From positions 1-64,000 of the IMG/VR virus record IMGVR_UViG_3300032242_002445: a DNA stretch of 64,000 bases; one strand, 5' to 3'. Position numbers and translations under genes: made by a program. The notes beneath the pieces were generated by a model. The model was not told where the DNA came from, ran no database searches, and saw only the letters and a list, made by a program, of their open reading frames with translations. Numbering within the stretch: the stretch's first letter is position 1; each line of letters opens with the position of its first letter. Of the stretch, positions 40,103-47,815 are shown one piece after another. Source of the stretch: a virus.

Positions 40103-40240
40103 TTACTCCCCTTTGATGAGGTGATCCATTGTCCAGTCAGGCTTGATCATCCCCGTGAGGAGGATGATCAGTACCATGACGATGAGGATTATACGAACCA
40201 AGATCCCGTAGATCAGGCTGCCGAAGAACCGACGGATCAT
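40103..40240 (-). CDS. Small membrane protein (45 aa)
   Basis: MIRRFFGSLIYGILVRIILIVMVLIILLTGMIKPDW.. is a single, strong hydrophobic helix with a basic N-end and an acidic tail. The ATG at 40240 overlaps the stop of the DUF932 gene (ATGA) and the stop lies just before the next gene, so the gap is filled exactly. Likely real although very short. Confidence 0.65.
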   Translation of the reverse strand: MIRRFFGSLIYGILVRIILIVMVLIILLTGMIKPDWTMDHLIKGE

Positions 40241-41214
40241 GCTGCGTCCGCGAACTCAATCGCGGTCTCCAGTGCCTTGATCTTGAGGTTCTTGCCGCCG
40301 CCGTACCAAGCGGACGTCAGGCGTGTGTCGGCAGAGCGACCCATGAGGTGGTCGGTCATGTAGGTAACCGCGTTGAACGGCTGCCACCACGTACCCTCGC
40401 CGAGCTCCGCACCCGGCTGTGAGTCCATGACGGTGAGCGCGAGCTTGGCATTGCGAGAGAAGTCGTTCGAGTTCTCGTCGGTGTTGCCCATGACCTTCTG
40501 CGAGCCAGTCGGGAAGATCTTCTTGAAGTACGAGTTCAGCGAGTTGCTGTCGAAGCGCTTGGTAGTGAGGTACTCGGACATCTCCTTGTACTTCAGGATC
40601 TTCTCGTGCGCGATGCCGAGCATCACCTTGACCTGATCCGGATCAAACTTCTTGCGATGCGTGATCTTGACCATGTTCTGTACACGCTGGTTGAGCGACA
40701 CGGCCAGGGTGTTGCGGCAGACCACACGTGTAGGCGTTAGGCGAACGTCGTTTGCCGAGCCGAAGCGATGGAAGTTGGTAAAGAGGAGGTAGGACTCGAT
40801 CACGTCCTTACCCTTGAAGAGGTCGAAGCCGTCCTTGACCTTGGCGAGACCCCAGACGATCTTGCCTTCGTGGAGCGACCCTGCGGTCTCCATGGCCATG
40901 TCGCCGGCCATCACGAAGTCGTTGAAGAACTCGAAGGCCGCTTCGTTCTGGATAGGGTGCCAGTCGTCGGGAACGACGTCGAGCATCTTGTCGTCCGAGC
41001 TGCGGACGAGGGCGGACTGACCGATCGCGATCTTCTGACCGGCGATCTCGGCATATGCGGGAACCTTGGAAACTGTCCAGTCAAGACCGGCTGCCTCGAG
41101 CATCTGAGCAGGAGTCAGGTCGGCAGGTACGTTTGTACCCAAGCCGTGCCAAGGAACGTCGCCGGCGTAAGCCATCTGAGCCTTGCCGTTGATGATCTCA
41201 ATTTCGTGTGCCAT
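40237..41214 (-). CDS. DUF932 phage/plasmid-like protein (325 aa)
   Basis: 'AQMAYAGDVPWHGLGTNVP' near the N-terminus and 'TPTRVVCRNTLAVSLNQ' later are hallmarks of DUF932, a widespread phage and plasmid family of unknown exact role (some are thought to be linked to DNA replication or defence). The length (325) and C-terminal 'NAVTYMTDHLMGRSADTRLTSAWYGGGKNLKIKALETAIEFA' are typical. It has its own sigma70-type promoter. Confidence 0.83.
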   Translation of the reverse strand: MAHEIEIINGKAQMAYAGDVPWHGLGTNVPADLTPAQMLEAAGLDWTVSKVPAYAEIAGQKIAIGQSALVRSSDDKMLDVVPDDWHPIQNEAAFEFFNDFVMAGDMAMETAGSLHEGKIVWGLAKVKDGFDLFKGKDVIESYLLFTNFHRFGSANDVRLTPTRVVCRNTLAVSLNQRVQNMVKITHRKKFDPDQVKVMLGIAHEKILKYKEMSEYLTTKRFDSNSLNSYFKKIFPTGSQKVMGNTDENSNDFSRNAKLALTVMDSQPGAELGEGTWWQPFNAVTYMTDHLMGRSADTRLTSAWYGGGKNLKIKALETAIEFADAA

Positions 41215-41256
41215 GATATAGAATCCTCAGTTTGGATGATTAACTCAACTTACATT

Positions 41257-41287
41257 ATTATATTATCACATTATGATTATTTGTCAA
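41257..41287 (-). promoter_or_regulatory. Sigma70-type promoter for DUF932
   Basis: TTGACA at 41282-41287 with an AT-rich -10 (TAATAT with 16-base spacing or TATAAT with 19-base spacing), about 45 bases before the ATG at 41214. Confidence 0.7.
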
Positions 41288-41296
41288 CCGCCGATC

Positions 41297-41755
41297 TCAA
41301 CTTTTTTCACGACGTTTCAGGGCGAACCACTCGGAGGCCAGCTCGTTCTGGAGCTGGAACGCATCCGCCTCCCAAGGGCGCTGCCTGTAGGGAGTGCTGG
41401 GGTCGATGGGTCGACCACACCAGTGGGAGTCCTTGTGGACGTAGTCCTTGAGCTCCTCGTAGACCCACTGCTTTACGTGGGCCATCTCATGGGCCAAGGT
41501 CCTGATCGCCGTGATCCTAGAAAGATCCGCGTCCATCTCGATCTCAAAGTACCTAGGACGCAGGTTGTTGTCGATCCAGTCACACCATCCATAGACCTTA
41601 TCCTCCTTGAGGAGGTCCTTGGTGAGTACCAGATCGATGTGGATGTTCTTGTTTACTTTTTCAGATAAAAGACGGGAGGCGAAGAAGTCGGCTGCCGCCC
41701 GCATCTCCTTCCTAAGTGCCTTATCGGCCATAGATCCTGTAATCTTGAGCCGCAT
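41297..41755 (-). CDS. SprT-like zinc metallopeptidase (152 aa)
   Basis: 'TLAHEMAHVKQW' carries the HExxH zinc motif (HEMAH) of SprT-like peptidases, with a third ligand probably later ('DSHWCGRPI...'). The N-terminal half ('IHIDLVLTKDLLKEDKVYGWCDWI') is the family's helical part. Such enzymes process DNA-bound or repair proteins. The start could also be the Met at the ninth residue. A perfect consensus promoter lies 30 bases upstream. Confidence 0.75.
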   Translation of the reverse strand: MRLKITGSMADKALRKEMRAAADFFASRLLSEKVNKNIHIDLVLTKDLLKEDKVYGWCDWIDNNLRPRYFEIEMDADLSRITAIRTLAHEMAHVKQWVYEELKDYVHKDSHWCGRPIDPSTPYRQRPWEADAFQLQNELASEWFALKRREKS

Positions 41756-41784
41756 GGGAGAACCCCTATTTCTATCATGAGTAG

Positions 41785-41813
41785 ATTATATCATCATGAT
41801 GAATAATTGTCAA
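41785..41813 (-). promoter_or_regulatory. Perfect sigma70 consensus promoter
   Basis: TTGACA (41808-41813), 17 bases, TATAAT (41785-41790) on the minus strand. It starts transcription about 20 bases before the SprT-like gene. Confidence 0.88.
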
Positions 41814-41833
41814 CCCCTATATTTCCCAAGTAT

Positions 41834-42043
41834 TTAGGGTTTCTCCGCCAGCTCGATCTCGGTCTTAAACCACGCCATCTCCTGCTTTGCCTGGAGTCTC
41901 TCGGACTTAAGCTTCCTGAGTTCCAGGCTGTCCATGAGGCTTGTGTTGGCGGTGTCAACCTTCTCGTTGATGATCCTGTGCTTCTCCTCGAGGGCCTCGA
42001 GATGGCGCTTCATGGCCCTGATCTTAGCTTCCTGTGCTGTCAA
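41834..42043 (-). CDS. Small coiled-coil protein (69 aa)
   Basis: A long charged helix ('AKIRAMKRHLEALEEKHRIINEKVDTANTSLMDSLELRKLKSERLQAKQEMAWFKTEIELAEKP'), as in YdcH/DUF465-like proteins. The start is TTG at 42043 with AAGGAG seven bases ahead; an ATG ten codons later lacks a good ribosome site. It overlaps the nuclease gene by 20 bases. No enzymatic motif. Confidence 0.6.
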   Translation of the reverse strand: MTAQEAKIRAMKRHLEALEEKHRIINEKVDTANTSLMDSLELRKLKSERLQAKQEMAWFKTEIELAEKP

Positions 42044-42710
42044 TGAAGATCTCCTTTACTGCCTCGATGTAGGCCGACTTGTCCTTCTTAAAGACGATGG
42101 CCTGAGGTGAGTCGTCAGATAACATTATGATGACAATCTGAGGGACCGCGATCGCGAAGACCTCCTCGACCATCATGGCATAGCACGTGGCCTGTACGAA
42201 GTAGCTCTGGATCATGTCCTCGGTCTTATTGGTCTTCGACGTCTTAAAGTCGACGATGGACGTGACTCCGTCGTACTCGGCGATGAGGTCGGTAGCGCCT
42301 GCGGTCTTCAACGTGTCTGAGTAGAGGAAGTGCTCGATCCCGAAGATCGTTCCGATGTGCTCGTCAAGTATGTTCTTAGCAGTGTTGAACGTCGAGACGT
42401 TCGCAGGCATCGCGCCGACGTGCCAGAACATGTCGTTGAGCAGGTACTTCTCGGCGAGGTCGTGAACTGCAGTTCCTCGCCGAGCAGCGAGCATGGAGAC
42501 CTTCTCAGCCTCGGCCTCACCGACGCGCTTCCTCCACGCGTCGAGGGCCTTGGTTCCCTTCTTCTCGCCGATGATCGTAGTCACCGACTTGTAGAAGTTT
42601 CCTTGTGGTGTCCTATAGTGCCTGACACCGTCTATCTCAACTCTCTCGACGTCAACTTTCGGTAAGAAGTTGTGATCGAACACTCGACCCTGAGTTCTTG
42701 TCTCGTTCAT
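42024..42710 (-). CDS. PD-(D/E)XK exonuclease
   Basis: 'GATDLIAEYDGVTSIVDFKTSK' shows the D...(D/E)xK core of a RecB-type PD-(D/E)XK nuclease, with 'RRGTAVHDLAEKYL' (the RxxxxH region) ahead of it. This exonuclease type follows PhoH in several T4-like cyanophages. 228 residues from ATG at 42710; a TTG five codons earlier is less likely. It overlaps the end of PhoH by 59 bases. Likely processes ends of replicating DNA. Confidence 0.78.
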   Translation of the reverse strand: MNETRTQGRVFDHNFLPKVDVERVEIDGVRHYRTPQGNFYKSVTTIIGEKKGTKALDAWRKRVGEAEAEKVSMLAARRGTAVHDLAEKYLLNDMFWHVGAMPANVSTFNTAKNILDEHIGTIFGIEHFLYSDTLKTAGATDLIAEYDGVTSIVDFKTSKTNKTEDMIQSYFVQATCYAMMVEEVFAIAVPQIVIIMLSDDSPQAIVFKKDKSAYIEAVKEIFIDSTGS

Positions 42711-43452
42711 ACCTATCTTTCGCAATGATGTACTCCTTCACCATCTTAGACCTGACGATGTCCTCAATTTCAAACTCAATGAACTCAAACGCCTTCATGG
42801 ACTTGATGATCTTCAGGAAGTCCTTGAGACCGGACTTCTCGTGCTCGCGAGTAAAGTCGGTCTGCCTGAAGTCACCTGAGAAGATAACCCTGCAGTTGTC
42901 GCCGACGCGCGTGATAATGGAGTCGATCTCGTGATATGACATGTTCTGCACTTCGTCGACTATGATGATGCAGTTGTTGAGGGTGATACCTCTGACAAAC
43001 GACGTGGTGATGAACTCGATCATGTCCTTGGTCTTGAGGACCTCATATGCGTCACCGCGGCCGAACAGCTCGGTACAGATCGAGTAGTACGGAGCCTCGT
43101 AGACCTTGGTCTTTTCTTTTTGATTTCCAGGCATGAATCCCATGTCACGGGTCGGCACTGCGCTCCTGACTATGAAGATCTTATTGTATTGACCGTCGCC
43201 TGAGACGATCTCAGTAAGTGAGAGATAGATGGACAGGAAGGTCTTGCCGGTTCCTGCTATTCCATGAAGCATCAAGTTCTTACCCAGCTCGAAGGCCTCG
43301 AAGGTCCTCCTCTGGTTCTCGGTCAAAGGTTCAATACGTGATAGTTGAAAGTTGTTCTTAAACCCGACCGGCTGTTGGTTACTTAGTACGCCCTCCTGCC
43401 TTAGTACCCTTCTCTGCTTCTTCGTTAGTCGTTGTCCGGCTACTGGTGACAT
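42652..43452 (-). CDS. phoH: PhoH-family ATPase
   Basis: Walker A 'GIAGTGKT' and Walker B 'CIIIVDEVQNM' of the PhoH ATPase/helicase family. The surrounding 'PLTENQRRTFEAFELGKNLMLHG' and 'FIVRSAVPTRDMGFMPGNQKEK..VYEAPY' are diagnostic. PhoH is common in marine and rhizosphere T4-like phages; its exact role in infection is not settled. 266 residues. The gene carries a long 3' overlap with the nuclease gene. Confidence 0.9.
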   Translation of the reverse strand: MSPVAGQRLTKKQRRVLRQEGVLSNQQPVGFKNNFQLSRIEPLTENQRRTFEAFELGKNLMLHGIAGTGKTFLSIYLSLTEIVSGDGQYNKIFIVRSAVPTRDMGFMPGNQKEKTKVYEAPYYSICTELFGRGDAYEVLKTKDMIEFITTSFVRGITLNNCIIIVDEVQNMSYHEIDSIITRVGDNCRVIFSGDFRQTDFTREHEKSGLKDFLKIIKSMKAFEFIEFEIEDIVRSKMVKEYIIAKDRYERDKNSGSSVRSQLLTES

Positions 43453-43478
43453 CTACGCTCTTTCTGTTGAGCGACGCT

Positions 43479-43730
43479 CTAGAAGGTGTTGATGGTGGAC
43501 TTTGTAAATCCACGTGAGTGCTTCTTCTTTATGTTCTTGAGAATATCCCTGAATCCGCTGTCGGGTTTCCCCGACTTGCCGACGAAGGTGTTCGTTCCGA
43601 TCATAGGAGCGCCGTTTACTAGTTGTGTTATGTTGGGGTTCTCCTTGAGGAAGATCTCCAACTGTGAGATTGACATAAAATCAGTGAACTCTTCACCACT
43701 GTCATTATTTAGGAAAAGATAGTTTGGCAT
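43479..43730 (-). CDS. Small FmdB-like phage protein (83 aa)
   Basis: MPNYLFLNNDSGEEFTDFMSISQLEIFLKENPNITQLV resembles the small 'MPNY.F.N..TGE' proteins of T4-like phages, which are distant relatives of FmdB zinc ribbons but here lack the cysteines. The C-terminus is basic ('ILKNIKKKHSRGFTKS'). Position beside PhoH and the small basic gene suggests DNA- or RNA-associated work. Not proven. Confidence 0.65.
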   Translation of the reverse strand: MPNYLFLNNDSGEEFTDFMSISQLEIFLKENPNITQLVNGAPMIGTNTFVGKSGKPDSGFRDILKNIKKKHSRGFTKSTINTF

Positions 43731-43897
43731 TACCAGTTGACCTTATCTTTTACGGAGTAGGAAGATTTTTTTCCTACAGTATCGTCGATCTCACGTCGTT
43801 GTTTTTTATCACGACGAATCACCTTGGCGAATTTCTTCTTCTGACGGTTATCAGTCTCATCATGGTAGTCGTTGTTTTTTCGAAAGCTCTTGCTCAT
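43730..43897 (-). CDS. Small basic protein (55 aa)
   Basis: MSKSFRKNNDYHDETDNRQKKKFAKVIRRDKKQRR... is strongly basic and hydrophilic, as expected for a nucleic-acid-binding protein. Its ATG overlaps the stop of the DUF6433-like gene (ATGA) and its TAA overlaps the start of the next gene (TAATG), so the reading frame exactly fills the gap between the two. This tight coupling is strong evidence that the gene is real. Confidence 0.72.
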   Translation of the reverse strand: MSKSFRKNNDYHDETDNRQKKKFAKVIRRDKKQRREIDDTVGKKSSYSVKDKVNW

Positions 43898-44307
43898 GGA
43901 ATAAGTCCGGGAAAGGCCTCCTTGATTAAGGCCGGAGTTATACCCTTATAGGGGATCTTCTTGTCCTTAACGGACACAAGCAGTTCTGAGTCCTCTGCAT
44001 CGAGACTTTCCATGAGCTCGATGAACAAGGTCTCCCTGCGAACCTGCTTGAGGCCAGGACTTCCGCCCTCGACAAAGAGGTAGAGCTTCCTAGCCTCGGA
44101 GTACAGTGTACCCTGAAGGTCCGGAAGGTCGTTCTTCTTGTAAGGCACGTCGCCCGGAGGTAACAGCCACTTGATACGCGGGTCAAGTGCTCCCTGGAGG
44201 ATCGTCCTCAGTGCGAAGTTATCATTGCTCCTGAGAAAGTTGATCTTATCATCCTTACTCTTCAAGGCCGATGCCTTCTTTAGGATCTCGGCAACACCAA
44301 GTTTCAT
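43894..44307 (-). CDS. DUF6433-like protein (137 aa)
   Basis: 'MKLGVAEILKKASALKSKDDKINFLRSNDNFALRTILQGALDPRIKWLLPPGDVPYKK' matches a small family conserved in T4-like cyanophages and relatives (annotated DUF6433). The 'LRTILQGA.DP.IKWLLP.GD.PY' core is clearly recognisable. Start ATG at 44307 with GGAG eight bases ahead; the TTG one codon earlier is not needed. Role unknown. Confidence 0.75.
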   Translation of the reverse strand: MKLGVAEILKKASALKSKDDKINFLRSNDNFALRTILQGALDPRIKWLLPPGDVPYKKNDLPDLQGTLYSEARKLYLFVEGGSPGLKQVRRETLFIELMESLDAEDSELLVSVKDKKIPYKGITPALIKEAFPGLIP

Positions 44308-44346
44308 CAAAATTCTCCGATAGTGTTAATATTAAAATTCTCTAAT

Positions 44347-44358
44347 GTATATATACAA
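44347..44358. promoter_or_regulatory. Palindrome between divergent genes
   Basis: TGTATATATACA is a perfect 12-base palindrome in the gap between the DUF6433-like gene and the HNH gene. It could be part of a promoter or a binding site; function unknown. Confidence 0.35.
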
Positions 44359-44384
44359 TTAAATTTTTTAACGGAGCTGACTAA

Positions 44385-45005
44385 ATGTTTATCAAAAACA
44401 AATATACGAGATGGTATTTTCAAATAATAGAAAATGCTAGCAATTCTACTTTTGAGATATTTGAAAAACATCATATCATTCCTAAGTCTATTGGTGGATC
44501 CAATAATCTTAAAAATATTGTAAAGGTTACTCCACGTCAACATTTTATTTGTCATTGGCTTTTGACCAAAATGACCGAAGGTGATGTCAGAAAGAAAATG
44601 ACATATGCGTTTTGGTCTATGTGTAGATCTAATAAAAGTCACAAAAGAACTTATTCCTCTATTCAATATGAAATAGCCAGAAAAAAATTCATACAAATAA
44701 GAAATGGAAAAACTTTTGAAGAAATTTATGGAATTGAAAAGGCAAAAGAGATAAAAGAAAAAATATCGAAAAAAAATAAGGGTATGATTAAACCTAGATC
44801 TATTCATAATCTTAAGAGGAGAAGACTTACTACTCATTATTGGGAAGTCACGCACCCTAATGGATTTGTGGAAATAATTGAAAATATGACCGATTTTTGC
44901 AAACGTCATAATCTTAGTCCAGGAAACATTTCTCATTTCGGTCACACTAAAGGTTTTAGAGCTAAGAAACTTAAAGAAGCTAAAAATCAGAGATACTCTC
45001 CATAA
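44385..45005 (+). CDS. HNH homing endonuclease
   Basis: 206 residues. 'FEKHHIIPKSIGGSNNLKNIVKVTPRQHFICHWLL' is an HNH nuclease core (paired His and following Asn). 'FEEIYGIEKAKEIKEKISKKNKG' is a NUMOD3-like basic repeat. 'NGFVEIIENMTDFCKRHNLSPGNISHFG' near the C-end is a NUMOD1-like DNA-binding helix. It is much AT-richer than its neighbours and lies on the opposite strand. It ends 26 bases into the RNase H gene. Free-standing homing endonuclease, probably targeting related phages. Confidence 0.88.
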   Translation: MFIKNKYTRWYFQIIENASNSTFEIFEKHHIIPKSIGGSNNLKNIVKVTPRQHFICHWLLTKMTEGDVRKKMTYAFWSMCRSNKSHKRTYSSIQYEIARKKFIQIRNGKTFEEIYGIEKAKEIKEKISKKNKGMIKPRSIHNLKRRRLTTHYWEVTHPNGFVEIIENMTDFCKRHNLSPGNISHFGHTKGFRAKKLKEAKNQRYSP

Positions 45006-45846
45006 GCAGCTTTAGCTTATTTGCGATAAAGTAGCTGAGAAGCTTGCTTCTATCACCACTTGTTTGAGTTATATATGCTTCTCTGATGTTCTTCTCGATG
45101 GTATCTGGGATCTTGGTCATGTCGATCAAGGACCGATTCCGGATGTAGTTGCGGAAGTTAGGGTGATCGATCTTGCCATCGAGATTGAGCTCGATGAGCT
45201 CGTCGAGCTTCTTCTGCGTCATAGGCTTCTGACGGATGCTCTCGACAAAGCACGAGTCCTGAGACAGGACGTTCGGGATACCGTCGCCGGCGTCGCCCTT
45301 GAGAACGTGCTCGAGGAGGTAGCGCTCGGGGTTGGCGTGCTTGATGAACTTCTTGCGAACCGGATCGAACTGACTCACGTGAGGGAACCGCTGGAGCTGG
45401 ATGAAGTCCTTGTCGCCCGAGAGGATCAACACCTTCGAGTCCTCGCCGACTGTAGCCTCGGACGTCATCTTAACGAGTGTCGCGATGATGTCGTCTGCCT
45501 CTGCTGACTCGATGTCGATGACCTTGTAGGGAAAGAACTCCTTGAGCTCCGCGCGGATCTTATTAAGGCACTCGAAGATCGCGTTCCAGTCGAGCTCGGA
45601 CTTCTCCTTGCTCTTCTTGCGGTTTGCCTTGTAGAACGGGAAGAGAGCCTTGCGCCAGTAGTTCTTATTATCACACGCGATGACGAGCTCGCCGTACTCG
45701 GCACGGAACTTAACAAGATAGGACCTGATCGAGTTGAGGACCATGTGTCTTACCATGTTCTCCTCGATCTTTGCGTTGGTATGGTTGCCGATCTGAACCA
45801 TGAGGTTAGACAGCATCACTTGGGATAGGTCAAGAATTATCATCAT
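44980..45846 (-). CDS. rnh: T4-type RNase H (5'-3' FEN exonuclease)
   Basis: 288 residues (T4 305). Metal-binding acidic clusters 'IILDLSQ', 'IACDNKNYWR', 'IESAEADDIIATL', 'ILSGDKDFIQL' and 'GDAGDGIPNV' follow the T4 RNase H order. 'MVRHMVLNSIRSYLVKFRAEYGELVIACDNKNYWRKALFPFYKANR' aligns with T4. The last 26 bases overlap the HNH gene on the other strand, so the enzyme's end ('LLMESISDF') doubles as the end of the invader. Removes RNA primers from lagging strands. Confidence 0.9.
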   Translation of the reverse strand: MMIILDLSQVMLSNLMVQIGNHTNAKIEENMVRHMVLNSIRSYLVKFRAEYGELVIACDNKNYWRKALFPFYKANRKKSKEKSELDWNAIFECLNKIRAELKEFFPYKVIDIESAEADDIIATLVKMTSEATVGEDSKVLILSGDKDFIQLQRFPHVSQFDPVRKKFIKHANPERYLLEHVLKGDAGDGIPNVLSQDSCFVESIRQKPMTQKKLDELIELNLDGKIDHPNFRNYIRNRSLIDMTKIPDTIEKNIREAYITQTSGDRSKLLSYFIANKLKLLMESISDF

Positions 45847-46237
45847 CTATACTTTCATCAACTTCAGCTTCTTCTATCTCAAAACGACTCTTGAACTTTA
45901 TATTGAGCTCCTCGGCGATCCTCAGTGATCCGTCCTCCTGACCGATGAAGACCTCATCGGCGATTTCCTGAAACGGATGTTCGATCCCGTAGCTGCGAAG
46001 CAGCATCGACCTGATGGACTCCACGACGAAGGCGCCGAACTTTAGATCATCGGAGTCTTCCGAGAAGTCAAATCCGGCAATGCCGAGCTGCTCGAACAAC
46101 ATAGGAGCGATCGTGTTCAGCGTCTCACCGACGTGAACCAGACGTATAAGCTCCATATTGTTCGAGATCTGCTCGACTGTCTGAGGAGGGGTCATCTTGG
46201 ATACCTTAGGGAAAACTATGACGTTGTTTGAGCTCAT
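45830..46237 (-). CDS. Conserved phage protein (135 aa)
   Basis: MSSNNVIVFPKVSKMTPPQT is followed by helices and a long acidic tail ('FEIEEAEVDESIDDD'). The 'NNVIVFPK' start and the following helix ('VEQISNNMELIRLVHVGETLNTIAPMLFEQL') resemble a small protein next to RNase H in T4-like relatives. No enzymatic motif. It has its own promoter and its end overlaps RNase H's start. Role unknown; an accessory factor is likely. Confidence 0.65.
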   Translation of the reverse strand: MSSNNVIVFPKVSKMTPPQTVEQISNNMELIRLVHVGETLNTIAPMLFEQLGIAGFDFSEDSDDLKFGAFVVESIRSMLLRSYGIEHPFQEIADEVFIGQEDGSLRIAEELNIKFKSRFEIEEAEVDESIDDDNS

Positions 46238-46250
46238 TACTGTTATTCCC

Positions 46251-46279
46251 TTTATACCACGGGATCGATTTGTTGTCAA
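46251..46279 (-). promoter_or_regulatory. Sigma70-type promoter
   Basis: TTGACA (46274-46279), 17 bases, TATAAA (46251-46256) on the minus strand. The stop TGA of the glycosyltransferase gene is contained in the -35 box. Confidence 0.82.
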
Positions 46280-47250
46280 CCGATCTTATACGAGAACATC
46301 TTCTTTGGAAATTCTCGTGGTTCGTTGAGTAGGCTGTGGATCAGAGCGGCCCACTGGTTTGCCCGCTGATCCCAGTTATAGAAGGCGTCGGTGTAGCCCT
46401 TCTGACCGATGAGTCGGGTAGTCATCGCCTCGCTCTCCACATCACCGATGACGGCGTCGAGGATGGTGTAGAACATCTTGGCGTGCTCGTTCTTATCCTC
46501 GTTCCACTGGTACATAAACGACCAGTTTGCAGCGGTCTCGTAGAGGGCGCCGAGGTTAGGGTGAACACAGACGAGCCCGGCGGACAGGGCCTCGATCAAG
46601 CACAGGCACGATGTCTCGACCCAAGTCGACGGATAGGCGAAGACGTGTGCTTGGGTAAGTGCCTGACGAACTGCGTCGTTTGGCTGGCTGCCGTGGTAGT
46701 TGATCTTCGGATGCTGCTTAAGTGCCTCGAAGAGGTCCTTGAACTCCGCATCACGATTCTCCCACCCGTAGAGCTTGAAGGACGAGTAGACATCGAGCTC
46801 GATGTTGTCGTACTTCTCGCAGAGCTTGTCGAAGACAGCGTAGAGGATGTCGAGACCGCGGTGAGGAGTCGAGGTGTAGATCAACCTGATCTTACCGTCG
46901 TCCTTCCTCGGCGCGATGTTGATCGGCTCGATCGTGTTCTGGAGTACCACACACTTCGACCACGGGATGTTGTAGTGGTTGATGTAGGCCTGCATCTGCC
47001 AGTTAGAGACGAAGACGATCTTGTGGAACCTGTTCCAGCCGCCGTCCTTGAGGTGTGCGGACTCCGGATCACCAGGAAGGTCGTGACACCAGAGGATCCG
47101 GATCTTGCTCTCGTCGAGTTCCCGAACTCGGGACGCGATGATCTGAACCTCATCGAGGAGCTCCTTAGGAAGGCGATCACGGAGTCCATACTTCATGAGC
47201 TCCGTTCCGCCCATGGCATTTGTAGTGAGTTCGTCAGTAGCGATCGGCAT
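46276..47250 (-). CDS. Glycosyltransferase, GT4-like (324 aa)
   Basis: The fold pattern is that of a GT-B enzyme. 'KIVFVSNWQMQAYINHYNIPWSKCVVLQNTI' and 'RLIYTSTPHRGLDILYAVFDKLCEKYDNIELDVYSSF' form the linker and donor domain start. 'VFAYPSTWVETSCLCLIEALSAGLVCV' carries the E-x7-E motif that binds the nucleotide-sugar. It may modify phage DNA bases or virion sugars, or change the host surface. Acceptor unknown. 324 residues is short but complete for this family. Confidence 0.75.
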   Translation of the reverse strand: MPIATDELTTNAMGGTELMKYGLRDRLPKELLDEVQIIASRVRELDESKIRILWCHDLPGDPESAHLKDGGWNRFHKIVFVSNWQMQAYINHYNIPWSKCVVLQNTIEPINIAPRKDDGKIRLIYTSTPHRGLDILYAVFDKLCEKYDNIELDVYSSFKLYGWENRDAEFKDLFEALKQHPKINYHGSQPNDAVRQALTQAHVFAYPSTWVETSCLCLIEALSAGLVCVHPNLGALYETAANWSFMYQWNEDKNEHAKMFYTILDAVIGDVESEAMTTRLIGQKGYTDAFYNWDQRANQWAALIHSLLNEPREFPKKMFSYKIG

Positions 47251-47253
47251 AAT

Positions 47254-47631
47254 TTAGGCCTTCCGGTTAAGCGTAGCCGCCTTGTAGTCAGTTACCTTGA
47301 AGTACTTGATGACTGTGTCGACGACGACCTGCGGGTCGAAGGTCTTGCACGAGAAGACGTCGAGGTACATCGTGTTGTTCTCCTCGACGAAGTGGGCGCA
47401 GATGTTCGAGGTCTCGATGAGCTGGACAAGCGTGTAGCCGGCCTTGTTGCCGGATCCAAAGTTGACGACCTGAGGCTCGCCGTAGGCGACCATGTCGATG
47501 TTCTTCACGAGTTCCTTAGCGAAGTTCGAGATGTTCTCGGCGCTTCGGATAGATTCCGGATCGGCACCGGACGAGTCGAGGATGAGGTGGTAACCCCAGA
47601 AGTCATTGGCAGCAGTCAGTTCTTCAGTCAT
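47254..47631 (-). CDS. speD: S-adenosylmethionine decarboxylase-like SpeD
   Basis: 125 residues. 'FWGYHLILDSSGADPESIRSAENISNFAKELVKNIDMVAYGEPQVVNFGSGNKAGYTLVQLIETSNICAHFVEENNTMYLDVFSCK' is the phage-type SpeD conserved in T4-like cyanophages. Ser in 'ETSNICAH' occupies the position of the pyruvoyl precursor serine. The product decarboxylates S-adenosylmethionine for polyamine synthesis. Start ATG at 47631 with AGGA upstream; a longer reading is not needed. It ends 4 bases from the glycosyltransferase. Confidence 0.8.
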   Translation of the reverse strand: MTEELTAANDFWGYHLILDSSGADPESIRSAENISNFAKELVKNIDMVAYGEPQVVNFGSGNKAGYTLVQLIETSNICAHFVEENNTMYLDVFSCKTFDPQVVVDTVIKYFKVTDYKAATLNRKA

Positions 47632-47815
47632 CTTTCTTTCCTGTATGTTCATGAGGTATGAATGTCGCGAGGTCCTTACCATCGCGGGTTATGACTACCT
47701 TCTTCCTATCTCTCTCGACCATCATAAGGTAGCGGTAGTAGTCGCGCTCGAGCTCGGTTATGCTCACGCGAATCGCGTTCGAGTCATCTTCAGTAGGTGT
47801 CGAGGACTTGGACAT
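47624..47815 (-). CDS. Phd/YefM-like small protein (63 aa)
   Basis: 'IRVSITELERDYYRYLMMVERDRKKVVITRDGKDLATFIPHEH' has the Phd/YefM antitoxin pattern (helix 'EL...Y...V' followed by 'VVITR.GK.LATFIP'). No toxin partner lies next to it, so it may be an orphan antitoxin or a reused DNA-binding domain. It overlaps SpeD's start by 8 bases and the next gene by 26. Sequence evidence is short; treat with caution. Confidence 0.55.
   Translation of the reverse strand: MSKSSTPTEDDSNAIRVSITELERDYYRYLMMVERDRKKVVITRDGKDLATFIPHEHTGKKDD

Noticed and set aside
44945-44980. A minus-strand 212-codon frame inside the HNH gene
   Set aside because: It is antisense to a clear HNH/NUMOD protein and is rich in Phe/Ile only because the region is AT-rich.
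46336-47661. A 441-codon open frame on the plus strand over the glycosyltransferase and SpeD genes
   Set aside because: It is antisense to two recognisable proteins, is Val/Asp/Leu/Arg-biased without any fold signature, and has no ribosome site; it is a by-product of codon bias.
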